The notes: generated from the sequence alone by a model not told the origin. Counted from the first letter of the stretch, positions 32,656-43,524 are shown. The stretch is 64,000 nt of DNA from Citrobacter gillenii (GCF_013337685.1 NZ_SUQN01000007.1:310001-374000); one strand, 5' to 3'. Made by a program: numbers and translations.

Positions 32656-34032
32656 ATGAACATAAAAAAACTTCCATTAGCCATGGCGGTCGTGGCCGCG
32701 CTGTGCCCAATTTCTGTGCTCGCACAGGAATTTACGCAGGAACAAATCGACGCCATCGTCGCCAAAGCCGTCGATAAAGCGCTGGCGGAACGCCAGGCGA
32801 AAATGGACGCTGCCGTGGCGAAGAAAACCGATGTGATTAACGAACCGCAAAGCGCGGCGCAGTCGCCGGATATGGCGATACCGTTCGGCGTGAAGTTCAG
32901 CGGCTACGCCCGTTACGGCGCGCACTTCCAGAGTGGCGATCAGAAATACGTTGGCGTTGACGGGTCCTATAACGGTGCATCCGCGATTGGTCGTCTGGGT
33001 AACGAAGGCAACGGTGGCGAATTCCAGCTCTCCAAAGCGTTCAAAAGCGACAACGGCGCAATCTGGGATATCAACGTGATGATTGACCACTGGGGCGACG
33101 AAGTTAACCTCAAAAAAGCCTACGCGGGCGTGACCAACGTGCTGGAGTCCAATCCGAACGCCTACATCTGGGCCGGTCGTGACTTCCATCAGCGTCCACA
33201 ACAGGGTATCAACGACTACTTCTGGATGAACCACGACGGCCAGGGCGCCGGGGTGAAGAACTTCGACATTGGCGGCGTACAGTTTGATGTTGCCACCGTC
33301 GCCGCCGTCGAATCGTGTAGCCCGGAAGTCATGGAAGACGAAGCTAACCCTTCACGCATTACCTGTACCGGCGGCTCCGGCACCGGCGATAAGGGTAATT
33401 ACGCGGTGACGTCAAAAATCCACAATATGAAGCTCGGCCCGCTGGACCTGGAGATCTACGCCAACTATGGCTTTGACTCCAAGGCCGTCGAGAGCGATGA
33501 CCGTCTGAAAGCCTGGCAGGGCGCTTTTGTGCTGAGCCACACCAACGACAGCGGCGTGAACAAGGTGATCGCCCGTTATTCGGATAACTCAGACAACAGC
33601 GTCTACAACAAAACCGACGACCTGACCACGGTTTACGCCAGCTTCGAGGGGAGCCATAAGTTTACCCGCCAGGCGCAGGTGGAATACCTGCTGGCGTTCC
33701 ATGACTACGACAACAGCGCAGATAAAAGTGATAACCGTAAGAACTACGGCGCAATTGTACGCCCGATGTACTTCTGGAACGACGTTCACTCCACCTGGCT
33801 GGAAGCGGGCTATCAGCGCGTAGATTACGACAACGGCGGGGATAACAGCGGCTGGAAGCTGACGCTGTCGCAGAACATGTCGATCGCCATGGGACCCGAA
33901 TTCCGCCCCATGCTGCGCTTCTACGTGACAGGCGGCAAAGTGGACAACGACCGCACCGCGCGCGTCAACGGCACGAAAGACGAAACCCTGGACGACTTCA
34001 ACCTCGGCGCGATGTGGGAAGCGTGGTTCTGA
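32656..34032 (+). CDS. LamB-type carbohydrate porin of the beta-glucoside operon
   Basis: 458 residues from the ATG at 32656. A signal peptide ends at Ala23 (SVLA). Residues about 24-60 form an N-terminal coiled coil (EQIDAIVAKAVDKALAERQA), as in ScrY and BglH, followed by the 18-strand maltoporin barrel (PFGVKFSGYARYG at its start) and the aromatic terminal residues WEAWF. It lets oligosaccharides cross the outer membrane. The 206-base gap after EIIA is AT-rich and may hold a second promoter or a processing site. It completes the path from outer membrane to cytoplasm. Confidence 0.92.
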   Translation: MNIKKLPLAMAVVAALCPISVLAQEFTQEQIDAIVAKAVDKALAERQAKMDAAVAKKTDVINEPQSAAQSPDMAIPFGVKFSGYARYGAHFQSGDQKYVGVDGSYNGASAIGRLGNEGNGGEFQLSKAFKSDNGAIWDINVMIDHWGDEVNLKKAYAGVTNVLESNPNAYIWAGRDFHQRPQQGINDYFWMNHDGQGAGVKNFDIGGVQFDVATVAAVESCSPEVMEDEANPSRITCTGGSGTGDKGNYAVTSKIHNMKLGPLDLEIYANYGFDSKAVESDDRLKAWQGAFVLSHTNDSGVNKVIARYSDNSDNSVYNKTDDLTTVYASFEGSHKFTRQAQVEYLLAFHDYDNSADKSDNRKNYGAIVRPMYFWNDVHSTWLEAGYQRVDYDNGGDNSGWKLTLSQNMSIAMGPEFRPMLRFYVTGGKVDNDRTARVNGTKDETLDDFNLGAMWEAWF

Positions 34033-34060
34033 TAAGGAATCATGCATTATCGTCGTTACG

Positions 34061-34131
34061 TAGGCCCGGTAAGCACCGCGCCACCGGGCACGATGCCGGA
34101 GGGCGGCGTTAACGCCTTATCCGGCCTACGT
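34061..34131. repeat. BIME (two REP units) after the porin gene
   Basis: Two REP palindromes of opposite type, 34061-34090 (TAGGCCCGGTAAGC with CCACCGGGC) and 34094-34131 (TGCCGGAGGGCGGCG with CTTATCCGGCCTACG), lie between the convergent porin and nepI genes. Confidence 0.85.
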
Positions 34132-34157
34132 AGACGGTCCCGCAATGAATATTGGGA

Positions 34158-35351
34158 TCATTGCATACCCTTTATGCGCACTTTCGCTGCCACCACTAGC
34201 GCCGTCAGCAGCATCAGGCTGCCGGAGAGCATCAGGGGCGACAGCAGTCCGAGGTTATCAAGCGCATAGCCTCCCACCGCAGCCCCACAGGTATTGGCAA
34301 GCTGGATCACGGCGACCTGGACGGATCCGGCTTTTTCTGCCTGATCGGCCAGCGAGCGGGTGATCCACGTCGACCATCCCACCGGCACCAGCGCAAACGC
34401 CAGCCCCCAAACAATCGCAATACCCGCGGCGACCACTTTGTCACTGCCCCAAAAAATCAGGATCAGCGCGCTGATCGCCAGCACCAGCGGTGCACCGGCT
34501 AATGCCAGTTTCACCGAGCGCTTCAAAATCATCGACGAGAGCGACGTACCCACAAAACTGGCAATACCAAAGCTCAGCAGCACCAGCGTCAGGCCATCCA
34601 CATCAAATCCCGCCAGATTCATATACACCGGGCGAATATAGGTAAAGAAGGCAAACTGTCCGGCAAAGGACATAAAGATGGCGATCATGCCGGCCATCAC
34701 GCCCGGACGCTGGAGCAGGCTGAACATATTTTGTTTCTGGTGCGACGGCTCACCGGGCAGCGAAGGCAGCGATCTCACCACCCAAATGGTGCACAGCACT
34801 CCCATTACCGCCGCAGCATTAAACACGTTACGCCAGCCGATAATACCGCCTAAAAAACTCCCCAACGGTGCAGCAATCACCAGAGCAATAGAGACCGCGC
34901 CGAAGATAACCGACAGCGCCTTCGGCACCGTACGCGCGGGAACCAGACGCATAGTCAGCGACGCCGACATCGCCCAGAATCCGCCCAGCGCCAGCCCCAA
35001 ACAGGCACGGCCCACCAGTAGCAGCGCAAAAGAGTTGGCGAACGAGACCAGCAGGCAGGAGAGCGTCAGCAGCACTGAGAACAGGATCACCACATAGCGA
35101 CGATCTGTCGCCTGAATGATTTGCGTGACAAACAAGCTGGCAAACATGGCGACAAAGGCCGTCACGGTGACCGACTGCCCGGCAACACCTTCTGAAATGC
35201 CCAGATCCTGCGCCATCGGCGTCAGCAAACTGACCGGCAAGAACTCAACGGTTATCAGGCAGGCAACACAGAACGCGACGGCAAATACCGCCGACCAGTT
35301 AGGTCGGGCATTCACCTCTGCGCGGGATTTTTGTTCAATAACGTCACTCAA
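34158..35351 (-). CDS. nepI: purine ribonucleoside exporter NepI (MFS)
   Basis: 397 residues, twelve membrane helices, matching E. coli NepI (396 residues) throughout. NepI exports inosine and related purine ribonucleosides by proton antiport. The first codon is TTG at 35351, with AGG eight bases upstream; no ATG or GTG gives the conserved N-terminus. It is downstream of yicN on the same strand with 130 bases between. Confidence 0.94.
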   Translation of the reverse strand: MSDVIEQKSRAEVNARPNWSAVFAVAFCVACLITVEFLPVSLLTPMAQDLGISEGVAGQSVTVTAFVAMFASLFVTQIIQATDRRYVVILFSVLLTLSCLLVSFANSFALLLVGRACLGLALGGFWAMSASLTMRLVPARTVPKALSVIFGAVSIALVIAAPLGSFLGGIIGWRNVFNAAAVMGVLCTIWVVRSLPSLPGEPSHQKQNMFSLLQRPGVMAGMIAIFMSFAGQFAFFTYIRPVYMNLAGFDVDGLTLVLLSFGIASFVGTSLSSMILKRSVKLALAGAPLVLAISALILIFWGSDKVVAAGIAIVWGLAFALVPVGWSTWITRSLADQAEKAGSVQVAVIQLANTCGAAVGGYALDNLGLLSPLMLSGSLMLLTALVVAAKVRIKGMQ

Positions 35352-35481
35352 TTTTGTAACCTGCGTAGGATTATTGTAGAAAAGTTACGCAGTGTAACAT
35401 TAAAAATGTGACGAATTTAACGTTTTAACAACTTTCACCGCCGGACGGCGATGCCAAATAGCCATCATCACAAATCTGATA

Positions 35482-35934
35482 TCAGTGTAGCCAGTGCACA
35501 CCATCTTCAGGCAGGAAAAAGGCGTTGTAGCGCATTTGAAATGCATTTATCTCCTGCAGGTCTGGCTCCATTTCACGCAAAAAACCGAGCGCCAGACGCA
35601 CCTGGGCGTCGGTAATTGGCGCGGCCAACCGGGCTTTTTGCAGTAAACGATGCCACTGCAGCAGATTCTGCTCACTACCGTCGACAATGACGACTTGCCA
35701 GATCAACAGCACCTGTGCGGCATTTTGCAGATGCGATTCGTCAGGTCGGTGGAGGTACTGTAAAAACGCCTCACCCTGCACTTTTCCCATCTGATCGGTC
35801 ATCGATTCTACCGCCATCACATCAATACCCAGACGCTCGCTCAACCGGCGAACCGCACGCCGCGCCCCGGACGTCAGCACCCGAAAACCGACAATAAAAA
35901 CAACCACCAACGTGGCCAGCATTATCCAAATCAT
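35482..35934 (-). CDS. yicN: YicN, DUF1198 protein
   Basis: 150 residues from the ATG at 35934 (AAGGGA upstream), identical in length to E. coli YicN; a GTG at 35940 is possible but less likely. One N-terminal membrane helix (MIWIMLATLVVVFIVGFRVL) is followed by a cytoplasmic helical domain with DGSEQNLLQWHRLLQKARLA. Function is not known. Confidence 0.92.
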   Translation of the reverse strand: MIWIMLATLVVVFIVGFRVLTSGARRAVRRLSERLGIDVMAVESMTDQMGKVQGEAFLQYLHRPDESHLQNAAQVLLIWQVVIVDGSEQNLLQWHRLLQKARLAAPITDAQVRLALGFLREMEPDLQEINAFQMRYNAFFLPEDGVHWLH

Positions 35935-36033
35935 GCGCACATCCCTTACCCGACAGGACGCCCATCATAGCGGCAATTTCATCTCTGTCGACGGCCGAAC
36001 GTGTCAACGCTATTCCGGACGGCGCATAAGGCA

Positions 36034-36063
36034 TAAAAAAGCCCGCCATAAAGGCGGGCAAAA
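36034..36063 (-). terminator. intrinsic terminator of uhpT
   Basis: On the minus strand GCCCGCC and GGCGGGC form a stem with loop TTTAT and are followed by TTTTTT, 16 bases past the uhpT stop. Confidence 0.93.
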
Positions 36064-36079
36064 CGTTACCACTACACAC

Positions 36080-37471
36080 TTAAGCGATGTTTAACTGCTG
36101 AATTTTTTTCTCGCGACGGATTTTACGTTCTTCGAAGACGGCCACGATAGCCATCAGGCAGATACAAGCGATAGCGGCGGTGTCCAACGCGGCGAAGGTG
36201 CCCGCCCAGCCGGTCAGGCCGAAGACTGGCGTCCCATCGGCAATCATCCCCAGACCCAGCTTAGCGAAGCTGTCACCGATCAGATACGCGAATGTGCCTT
36301 TAATCCCATCGGCCGCGCCGATCGCTTTTTTCGGCACAAAACCGACTGCCGCCACGCCGATCAACAGCTGCGGACCAAACACCAGGAAGCCGAGGGCAAA
36401 CAGGGAAGCCAGGTAAACGTACTGGTTGCTGGCGTGCTGATAAACACCGAGCGTGGCGATAATTAATGCCAGCGCGACACAGGCTACCAGTGCGCGACGA
36501 CCGTTCGCCAGATCCGACAGCCAGCCCCACAGCAGCGTGCCGACCAGCGCGCCCACTTCAAACAGGGTGAACCCCTGAATTGCCACCTCTTTAGAGAGTT
36601 TCAGCTCCTGGAAGGCATACACGGTAGACCACTGGTCGATACCGATACGCACCACGTACAGGAAGATGTTGGAGAAGCACAGCAGCCAGATCACTTTGTT
36701 TTTCAGCACGTACTCAACAAAGATCTGCCATTTGGTCATTTCGTTTTCTTCGGTCTCTTTGTCCTCTTCGCTGATCTCTTCGCCAAACAGTTCTTCTGCT
36801 TTACCGAGACCATAAGATTCCGGAGAGTCGCTACCAAAGCGCAGGCCGATAAAGCCCACGATCAGCGCGATAATCGACGGGAAGATAAACATCCCAATGA
36901 CGTGGCCGTCGAACAGCACGTTAGCACCGAACAGCGCCACGCCTGCCGCACCCGCACCGCCGAGGTTATGGGAGATGTTCCACATACCGAGGTAGGAACC
37001 ACGTTTACGGCGCGGCGTCCATTTGGTGATGGTCGAATAGCTGCACGAGCCGCCGGTACTCTGGAAGAAACCGCTCAGCGCGTAGAAGGCGATCATCAGG
37101 TACAAGCTGGTTGTGCCCGGCCCCATGCTGGCGCTAAAGCCGAGTATACAGATGGCCGAGAGGATCAACATCAGCGGCAGGAACTGCTTAGTGTTTTTGC
37201 CGTCAGCGTAGTAGGAGACCAGCGTTTTACCCACGCCATAGGTGATGGAGAAGCCCAGACCAATCATCCCCAGCTGCGTCATGCTCAGCCCGTAGGTGGT
37301 GATCATGTCGTTCTGCGCGATGTTGAAGTTTTTGCGGATCAGGTACATGGTCAGGTAGCCGATGAAAACCACCAGGTAAGACTGCATGAACGGCTTGAAC
37401 CACATTTTGCGCCGCACATCGAGCGGCAAATCCAGGGTCGGCTTGCGCACCTGGTTTAGAAAGGCCAGCAT
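36080..37471 (-). CDS. uhpT: hexose-6-phosphate:phosphate antiporter UhpT
   Basis: 463 residues, identical in length to E. coli UhpT. Twelve-helix organophosphate:phosphate antiporter of the MFS, with the substrate-binding Arg46 in YLIRKNFN. It takes up glucose-6-phosphate and is also the entry route for fosfomycin, so its integrity matters for susceptibility; the frame is intact. Transcription depends on phosphorylated UhpA and CRP at a promoter in the 37472-37613 region, separate from uhpABC. Confidence 0.97.
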   Translation of the reverse strand: MLAFLNQVRKPTLDLPLDVRRKMWFKPFMQSYLVVFIGYLTMYLIRKNFNIAQNDMITTYGLSMTQLGMIGLGFSITYGVGKTLVSYYADGKNTKQFLPLMLILSAICILGFSASMGPGTTSLYLMIAFYALSGFFQSTGGSCSYSTITKWTPRRKRGSYLGMWNISHNLGGAGAAGVALFGANVLFDGHVIGMFIFPSIIALIVGFIGLRFGSDSPESYGLGKAEELFGEEISEEDKETEENEMTKWQIFVEYVLKNKVIWLLCFSNIFLYVVRIGIDQWSTVYAFQELKLSKEVAIQGFTLFEVGALVGTLLWGWLSDLANGRRALVACVALALIIATLGVYQHASNQYVYLASLFALGFLVFGPQLLIGVAAVGFVPKKAIGAADGIKGTFAYLIGDSFAKLGLGMIADGTPVFGLTGWAGTFAALDTAAIACICLMAIVAVFEERKIRREKKIQQLNIA

Positions 37472-37579
37472 AGGACACTCCCGAGCTAATTTTTATACCT
37501 GCGAATAGCAGGCATTGTAAAAATCAGTCGGCAGAGACGCCTGAGACAGCGTCCAGGCGGAACCGGGAAAATTTCTTAG

Positions 37580-37601
37580 TTTTGCCCCACTCAGGGCAAA
37601 A
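37580..37601 (-). terminator. probable terminator between uhpC and uhpT
   Basis: TTTTGCCC and GGGCAAAA form an eight-base stem around a six-base loop, 13 bases after the uhpC stop. A-rich/T-rich arms give it the form of an intrinsic terminator, which fits uhpT having its own promoter just downstream. Confidence 0.65.
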
Positions 37602-37613
37602 AGGTGAGGTGCA

Positions 37614-38942
37614 TCACGCTTCGCTGACGTTGCGCGGCGCCTGAGCGTTTAAAAACGGCAGCAACAATAGTGCGGAAATACCCGCAGCAATGGCGATCAC
37701 CACGAAGAACCCGGTCCAGTGCCAGACTTCCATCACCTTTGCCAGCGGCCAGCCGGAGAGCGATGCGCCGAGATAAGCGAACAGCCCAACAAACCCGGTT
37801 GCCGCGCCCGCCGCCTCTTTGTGCGAGCACTCCGCCGCCGCCATGCCGATCAACATCTGCGGGCCAAAGACAAAGAATCCGGTGGTGAAGAAGCACGCCG
37901 CCTGCATCACATAGCTGGCAAACGGCATCAGCCATAGTGAGCCGACTGAGAGCAAAATCCCGGCGGCAAAAATCAGGTTCATCGGCCCCCGATTGCCGTT
38001 AAACAGTTTGTCCGATCCCCAACCCGCCACCAGTGCGCCAATGAACCCACCGAGTTCGAACATGGTGACCGCCGTATTAGCGGTGACCAAATCAACGCCC
38101 AGCGTCTCCGACATGTACAGATTGCCCCAGTCGTTGATCGCCGCACGCACCACGTACACCAGCACATAGCACAGCGACAGCAGCCAAATATACGGGTTCA
38201 GCAGCACGTATTTAGTGAGGATCTCTTTACGGGTCAGCCCTGCCCCTTCCTGCTGTTGGGCGATTTCCAGCTCGTCGTGCCGCCAGTCGCCAACCGGCGG
38301 TAAGCCGATGGCCTGCGGGCGGTCACGCAGTCGCCAGCAGAGGAAAATGCCAACCACAATCGCCATCGTCCCGGCAATCATCATCCCGGCCCGCCAGCCG
38401 TAGTGCAGCGCGGCGGCGGCCATCACCATCGGAATTAACGCCCCACCAACATTATGCGCGGTGTTCCACAGCGCCCACCAGCCGCCGCGTTCAGTACGCG
38501 AGTACCAGGCCGTCAACAGACGGGCGCACACCGGCGACCCCCAGCCCTGGAAGAAGGCATTCAGCGCCCACAGTACGGCAAACGCCCACAGCGAAGTGGA
38601 AAAGCCAAACAGGATGTTTACCACCCCGGTGGCAATCAGCCCGATGCCCATAAAATAGCGGGCGTTGGAGCGGTCGCTGACGATACCGGAGACAAACTTC
38701 GACAAGCCATAGGTGATGTAAAACAGCGTTGCCAGCAGGCCAATATCGTTGCGGGTGAGTACGCCGCTGGCAAGGATATCGGGCACCGCGGCGTTGAAGC
38801 TTTTACGCGTGAAATAAAACAGCGCATAGCCAAGCCAGATGGTCAGCAGGATATGACGCCGCCAGTAGCGGTAACGGGCGTCGACCTCGTGTTTATCAGT
38901 GATAAGCGGCGCATTCGCCGGGGCTTTAAAAAACGTCAGCAT
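37614..38942 (-). CDS. uhpC: glucose-6-phosphate sensor UhpC (MFS)
   Basis: 442 residues from the ATG at 38942 (a second ATG at 38945 is adjacent). It is related to UhpT but serves mainly as a receptor: it senses external glucose-6-phosphate and activates the kinase UhpB in a membrane complex. The organophosphate transporter signature is present (YFTRKSFNAAVPDILAS). Nine bases after uhpB. Confidence 0.96.
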   Translation of the reverse strand: MLTFFKAPANAPLITDKHEVDARYRYWRRHILLTIWLGYALFYFTRKSFNAAVPDILASGVLTRNDIGLLATLFYITYGLSKFVSGIVSDRSNARYFMGIGLIATGVVNILFGFSTSLWAFAVLWALNAFFQGWGSPVCARLLTAWYSRTERGGWWALWNTAHNVGGALIPMVMAAAALHYGWRAGMMIAGTMAIVVGIFLCWRLRDRPQAIGLPPVGDWRHDELEIAQQQEGAGLTRKEILTKYVLLNPYIWLLSLCYVLVYVVRAAINDWGNLYMSETLGVDLVTANTAVTMFELGGFIGALVAGWGSDKLFNGNRGPMNLIFAAGILLSVGSLWLMPFASYVMQAACFFTTGFFVFGPQMLIGMAAAECSHKEAAGAATGFVGLFAYLGASLSGWPLAKVMEVWHWTGFFVVIAIAAGISALLLLPFLNAQAPRNVSEA

Positions 38943-38951
38943 CAATGCTCC

Positions 38952-40463
38952 TTACACGTAGCGCTGAGGCAACGACACGCTGACGCGCGTGCCATGCGTG
39001 CAGGAAATCGAGAGCGATCCGCCAAGGGCCGTAATGCGCTCACGCATGCCGGTCAGGCCAAATCCTTGTTGATTCGAGCCCGGCGGCAGACCGCAGCCGT
39101 CATCTTCAATCACCAACATTAACCGCTCGTCCTGTTGCCAGGCCTGAAGCGTCACCGCGCTGGCGTTGGCGTGTTTCACAATGTTGTTCAGCCCTTCCTG
39201 ACAGACGCGAAACAGCGTCACCCGCTGGCTTTCACTGAGTGCCGACTCGTCGATGTGCCAGTCGAGATGGCTGACGATGCCGCGGCTTTCCAGTTCCATT
39301 TCGCGCAGCAGCGAGCGAATAGCCTGTTCCAGCGTCAGATCGTCGAGCTGGCGTGGGCGTAACCGCCCAAGCAGGCGACGCACCGAATCGTAGACGCCCA
39401 ACGAAAGCTGCTCGATATGCGCCCCGCTTTGCTTCACGCCCGCATTCTCCGGGGCCAGCCGCTGGACAATGCCCGCCTGGGTGCGAATGGCGGTGATGGT
39501 TTGGCCGATATCGTCATGCAGTTCGCGCGCCACATCGCGGCGCACGCTCTCTTCGGTTTCCAGCAAGCGTTCTGCCAGCCGATGATTACGCGCCAGCTCG
39601 TTTTGCAGCGACTGGTTGAGTTCTCGCAGACGCTGAATCCCCGCACCGAGCAGCAGCCCGGTCAGGCTTTGCGCCAGCAGCGAGAGCAGTAAATCAACGG
39701 GATGATCGTGCCAGGTCTGGCTGGCAATCAGCGCGATGGCGTTCATCAGCGTGGCAATTAGCGCGCCCTGCCAGCCGTAATGCCAGGCCAGTGCGATGAT
39801 CGGCAGCGCCAGGCAAAACGGTGTAAAGCGCGAAAGCTCGTCCGGCAAGCCCAACTGCAGCCACAGGCTGACGCTGAACAGCAGCAGGTACCACACCAGG
39901 TGCCGCCCACGCCAGTTCACCGGCTGGGAGACCACCGCCGGCCCGAGCGGTAGCCAGGTAGTGCTGGTCAGGTAGTGCCAGAACACCAGACAGATAGGGG
40001 CCAGCGTCAGTCCACCGGTCAGGGTCAGCAGCAGCGCAGTCCACGCGACTTCTCCCTGCCCCAGCCACGGCAGCGACTGTAACAGCGCCGCGGCAATCAG
40101 CGCCGCCCCCTGCAACAACAAGGCACGCCAGTCGCGCTGATGGCGATAGCGCCAGATCAACGTCACAGGCAGCAGCGTCAGCAGCGTCAGCAGGCTACCG
40201 GTCATCAACAGGGGGAAGTGCGCCAGCGCCACTTCCTGCGCCAGCCAGAAAATCAGCAGCCATTCCGCGCCCAGCAGCACCGGCCAGTAGCCACGTGGAC
40301 ATTGCAGCATCAACCCCAGCCGCAGGCCAAACGGGAACAGCAGTACCGCCAGCTCCGGGCGTTCCACCAGATGCAAGCTAATGCTCCACAGGCAGAACCA
40401 GGCGGCGGAGAAGATAAAGAAGCAGGCGACAACGGTGATTAAGCGAGAGAAAAAGGTGTTCAT
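38952..40463 (-). CDS. uhpB: sensor histidine kinase UhpB
   Basis: 503 residues. Eight or so membrane helices of the MASE1 type occupy residues 1-275. The HisKA_3 dimerisation segment follows with the phosphorylated His316 in [20 protein letters not shown], then the HATPase domain ([12 protein letters not shown], then [20 protein letters not shown]). It is activated by UhpC and phosphorylates UhpA. Its ATG overlaps the uhpA stop (ATGA), so synthesis is coupled. Confidence 0.96.
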   Translation of the reverse strand: MNTFFSRLITVVACFFIFSAAWFCLWSISLHLVERPELAVLLFPFGLRLGLMLQCPRGYWPVLLGAEWLLIFWLAQEVALAHFPLLMTGSLLTLLTLLPVTLIWRYRHQRDWRALLLQGAALIAAALLQSLPWLGQGEVAWTALLLTLTGGLTLAPICLVFWHYLTSTTWLPLGPAVVSQPVNWRGRHLVWYLLLFSVSLWLQLGLPDELSRFTPFCLALPIIALAWHYGWQGALIATLMNAIALIASQTWHDHPVDLLLSLLAQSLTGLLLGAGIQRLRELNQSLQNELARNHRLAERLLETEESVRRDVARELHDDIGQTITAIRTQAGIVQRLAPENAGVKQSGAHIEQLSLGVYDSVRRLLGRLRPRQLDDLTLEQAIRSLLREMELESRGIVSHLDWHIDESALSESQRVTLFRVCQEGLNNIVKHANASAVTLQAWQQDERLMLVIEDDGCGLPPGSNQQGFGLTGMRERITALGGSLSISCTHGTRVSVSLPQRYV

Positions 40464-41053
40464 TGCCAGCCGTCAAACATCCGTCGAGCCAGCTCAACGT
40501 CGTTACTGACGTTCAGTTTTTCCATCAGATTAGCGCGGTGCACATGCACCGTTTTTGGCGACAGGCCCAACTCGGCGGCAATCTCTTTCACCGCCATGCC
40601 CTGCGCCAGTTTTTCCGCCACCTGACGCTCGCGCTTGGTCAACGGATCCTGACGCCCTGCCGCCAGTTTGACAGCGATATCCGGCGTGAGATAGCAGCCG
40701 CCGGTCGCTACAGTGTGTACTGCTGCAATCAGCTCATCGGGGCTACAGCGTTTGGAGAGGAAGCCGCGCGCCCCGGCGTTTAGCGCCTGCTCCACCAGCG
40801 CCGGGCTGTCGTGCACGGAGAGCATAATCGTCGCCATCCCTTTGGGGAGCTGGCTTAACAGCTCCAGCCCGGAGATATCCGGCATCGAAATATCGCAAAT
40901 GCACACCTGCACGCCGCGGCCAGGCAATCCCGCCAACGCCTCAGCGCCTGAACCAAACTCAGCCACAACCTGCAAATCGGGTTCAAGCCCCAGCAGCTGC
41001 GCAAAGCCGGAGCGGACGATAAGGTGATCGTCTATCAGTGCAATGGTTGTCAT
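40460..41053 (-). CDS. uhpA: response regulator UhpA (LuxR/FixJ type)
   Basis: 197 residues from the ATG at 41053; the open frame continues upstream to 41158 only through REP sequence. The receiver domain has the acidic pair at residues 8-9 and the phosphorylated Asp54 in CICDISMPD. The C-terminal helix-turn-helix ([20 protein letters not shown]) binds the uhpT promoter. Same size as in E. coli. Confidence 0.96.
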   Translation of the reverse strand: MTTIALIDDHLIVRSGFAQLLGLEPDLQVVAEFGSGAEALAGLPGRGVQVCICDISMPDISGLELLSQLPKGMATIMLSVHDSPALVEQALNAGARGFLSKRCSPDELIAAVHTVATGGCYLTPDIAVKLAAGRQDPLTKRERQVAEKLAQGMAVKEIAAELGLSPKTVHVHRANLMEKLNVSNDVELARRMFDGWQ

Positions 41054-41076
41054 GAATGTTGTCCTGGCGTGTGGGA

Positions 41077-41157
41077 TGCCTGATGACGCTACGCTTATCA
41101 GGCCTACGGGCGGGAGCCGTGGTAGGCCGGATAAGGCGTTTACGCCGCCCTCCGGCA
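41077..41157. repeat. BIME (two REP units) between uhpA and ilvN
   Basis: REP units at 41077-41107 (TGCCTGATGACGC with GCTTATCAGGCCTAC) and 41121-41157 (GTAGGCCGGATAAGGCG with CGCCCTCCGGC) in opposite orientation. Confidence 0.88.
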
Positions 41158-41207
41158 AAGGCGCTTACCTTAACGATATACACTTCATCGTTCAAGCCTT
41201 GAACGGA

Positions 41208-41498
41208 TTACTCGAAGAACACGCTTATCTTGTTAAACATCGACGGGTCGGACTGGTTGCGCGCGACTTTCACCACATCTTCCAGTTTATCAATCTGGCT
41301 GATCATCTGTTCCAGACGTTGGTCATCATTGACCAGTAGCCAGATGCGGCTCTGGTCGCTGTCCTGAATAGGTAGACAGAGAATGCCTTCCACGTTAAAC
41401 GCGCGACGGGCGAACAGGCCACAAACGTGAGTCATTACGCCGGGGTGGTTACGCACGGTGAGTTCAAGTATTACGTTGTCATGAGTCTGCTGTTGCAT
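41208..41498 (-). CDS. ilvN: acetolactate synthase I regulatory subunit IlvN
   Basis: 96 residues, the E. coli length. A single ACT domain ([20 protein letters not shown]) binds valine and gives feedback inhibition of acetolactate synthase I. It is 3 bases downstream of ilvB, in one operon. Confidence 0.97.
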   Translation of the reverse strand: MQQQTHDNVILELTVRNHPGVMTHVCGLFARRAFNVEGILCLPIQDSDQSRIWLLVNDDQRLEQMISQIDKLEDVVKVARNQSDPSMFNKISVFFE

Positions 41499-41501
41499 AG
41501 C

Positions 41502-43190
41502 TTATTCCCCCACCATCTCTGTATTTGCCGCGCCCGGCGGCACCATCGGATACACTTTTTCTTCCGCATCGATACGCACGTGGATCAGCGCCGGTCCCGG
41601 ACGATCGATAATCGCCTGCAATGCCGCCTGCGGGTCGGCTTCGTGGTTTAAATCGCAAGTTTCGAGACCGAAACCGGCGGCAATCTGCATAAAGTTAATC
41701 ATCCCCGGATAGGTGGCAGCAAACACGCCCTGTTTGTAGAACAGGCTTTGTTGCTGATACACCAGCCCCAGCGCTTCGTTATTCATCAGGATGATTTTAA
41801 TATCCAACTGATTCTCACTGGCGGTGGCCATTTCCTGAATATTCATCATCAGGCTGCCGTCGCCGGAGAAGCACAGCACTTTTTTATCCGGGTTCGCCAG
41901 CGCCGCGCCAATTGCCGCAGGCAGGCCAAACCCCATGGTGCCAAGGCCGCCGGAAGTCAGCCACTGGCGCGGACGGTTCAGCGGGTAAGCCTGCGCCGCC
42001 CACATCTGATGCTGACCGACGTCGGTGGTGATGATCGCGCTGTCGTCCACACAGGCAGCAACCGCGTTAATCAGCCCATAATGGCTGAGCGGATTTTTTT
42101 CCTGTGGGATGGTGCACGGAAATTCTTGCTGCAGGTCGGACACCTGCTGATGCCAGGCTTCACGCGGTTGCGCTTCAATCAGCGGGATTAACTGTGCCAG
42201 CACCTCATCTACATCCGCCTGAATCGCCACATGCGCCTGTTTGATTTTACCCAGCTCCGCGCGGTCGATATCCACGTGGATGATTTTTGCATTCGGGCAG
42301 AACTGCTCAGTTTTACCGATCGCCCGGTCATCAAAACGGGCTCCCAGAACGATCAATAAATCCGCTTCTTGCAGAATAAAGTTGGTGCTGCGCGCGCCGT
42401 GCATCCCCAGCATACCTAACGACAGTGGATGCGCTTTTGGCAGCATGCCGAGCGCCATTAAGGTCATGGTGGTGGGCAACGTCGCTTTTTCTGCCAGTTC
42501 ACGCACCCGCTCAGGGGCGTTAATGACTCCGCCGCCAAGATACAGCACCGGGCGTTTGGCCGCGTTAATCATCGCAGCGGCATCGCGGATGCTCTCCGTG
42601 CTAAAGGCTGGCGCGGGTGCTTTTTCAGCCGGTGCAGGCAACGATTCAATCTCAAACACGGCGGTTTGGATATCTTTAGGAATGTCTATCCACACCGGGC
42701 CCGGACGGCCTGACTGCGCAATGCGGAAGGCATCGCTCATAACCTGGGGTAATTCATTGATATGGCGGACCAGATAGTTGTGCTTGGTGATGGGAATCGC
42801 AATGCCGTAGGTGTCGACTTCCTGGAAGGCGTCGGTGCCAATCATCGAGGCCGGAACCTGGCCGGTGATACACACCAGCGGGATGGAATCCAGTCGCGCA
42901 TCGGCAATAGCCGTCACCAGATTGGTGGCCCCCGGCCCGCTACAGGCCATACACACGGCAGGTTTGCCATCGGTTCGCGCCATGCCCTGGGCGATAAACC
43001 CCGCGCCCTGTTCGTGACGCGCCAGGATATGACGGATTTGCGTACTTTGGCTTAAAGCGTCGTAGACGGGGAGAATCGAGCCGCCCGGAATACCGGTGAC
43101 CACCGTAATGCCCTGGCGCTCCAGGAAATGAACGATGAATTCTGCGCCCGTAAAGCGCGTACGCTTGGATGTTATGCCCGAACTTGCCAT
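41502..43190 (-). CDS. ilvB: acetolactate synthase I catalytic subunit IlvB
   Basis: 562 residues, the E. coli length. Thiamine-diphosphate enzyme: the catalytic Glu is in LARHEQGAGFIAQG, the FAD-associated middle domain follows, and the ThDP/Mg motif is in FSGDGSLMMNIQEMATA. It condenses two pyruvates to acetolactate for valine and leucine or pyruvate with 2-ketobutyrate for isoleucine. Expression is set by the ivbL attenuator and CRP. Confidence 0.97.
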   Translation of the reverse strand: MASSGITSKRTRFTGAEFIVHFLERQGITVVTGIPGGSILPVYDALSQSTQIRHILARHEQGAGFIAQGMARTDGKPAVCMACSGPGATNLVTAIADARLDSIPLVCITGQVPASMIGTDAFQEVDTYGIAIPITKHNYLVRHINELPQVMSDAFRIAQSGRPGPVWIDIPKDIQTAVFEIESLPAPAEKAPAPAFSTESIRDAAAMINAAKRPVLYLGGGVINAPERVRELAEKATLPTTMTLMALGMLPKAHPLSLGMLGMHGARSTNFILQEADLLIVLGARFDDRAIGKTEQFCPNAKIIHVDIDRAELGKIKQAHVAIQADVDEVLAQLIPLIEAQPREAWHQQVSDLQQEFPCTIPQEKNPLSHYGLINAVAACVDDSAIITTDVGQHQMWAAQAYPLNRPRQWLTSGGLGTMGFGLPAAIGAALANPDKKVLCFSGDGSLMMNIQEMATASENQLDIKIILMNNEALGLVYQQQSLFYKQGVFAATYPGMINFMQIAAGFGLETCDLNHEADPQAALQAIIDRPGPALIHVRIDAEEKVYPMVPPGAANTEMVGE

Positions 43191-43241
43191 GCTCCAGTCC
43201 TTTTATTCTGGGCCTGCGTATCCGGGTGGGTCTCTTAAACG

Positions 43242-43275
43242 AAAAACCCCGCCCGGTTTGCGCCGGCGGGGTTTT
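43242..43275 (-). terminator. ilvBN attenuator terminator
   Basis: On the minus strand CCCCGCC and GGGCGGGG pair and are followed by TTTTT, 20 bases after the ivbL stop. When Val/Leu-tRNA is scarce, ribosome stalling in ivbL prevents this hairpin from forming. Confidence 0.9.
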
Positions 43276-43295
43276 GGAATCGTGTGTTCCGGACC

Positions 43296-43394
43296 CTACG
43301 GCGCATTGCCGACGACCACCACCACACGCACGACGACCACTGCGCGAGATGGCGCAGTTTTTAGTAGGGTCGCTGTCAGCATGGAAGGGTTCAT
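43296..43394 (-). CDS. ivbL: ilvBN leader peptide IvbL
   Basis: 32 residues read from ATG at 43394 to TAG at 43296, too short for usual gene finding. The peptide begins MNPSMLTATLLKTAPSRA and continues with VVVVRVVVVVGNAP, holding nine Val and three Leu, and ends exactly as the 32-residue E. coli IvbL. Stalling at the Val run controls the attenuator downstream. It reads into the ilvB leader on the same strand. Confidence 0.96.
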   Translation of the reverse strand: MNPSMLTATLLKTAPSRAVVVVRVVVVVGNAP

Positions 43395-43524
43395 TAGGGG
43401 CCTTGTCTGTTTGTTGGTTAACAGGATTTATACAAACACAGGTTTTTCAGCGTGACAATGGAAAAATTTTCATCTGCGTAAAAATGCGTCAACGATCACG
43501 TTTCATTGTATGTTGTGCAAAAAC

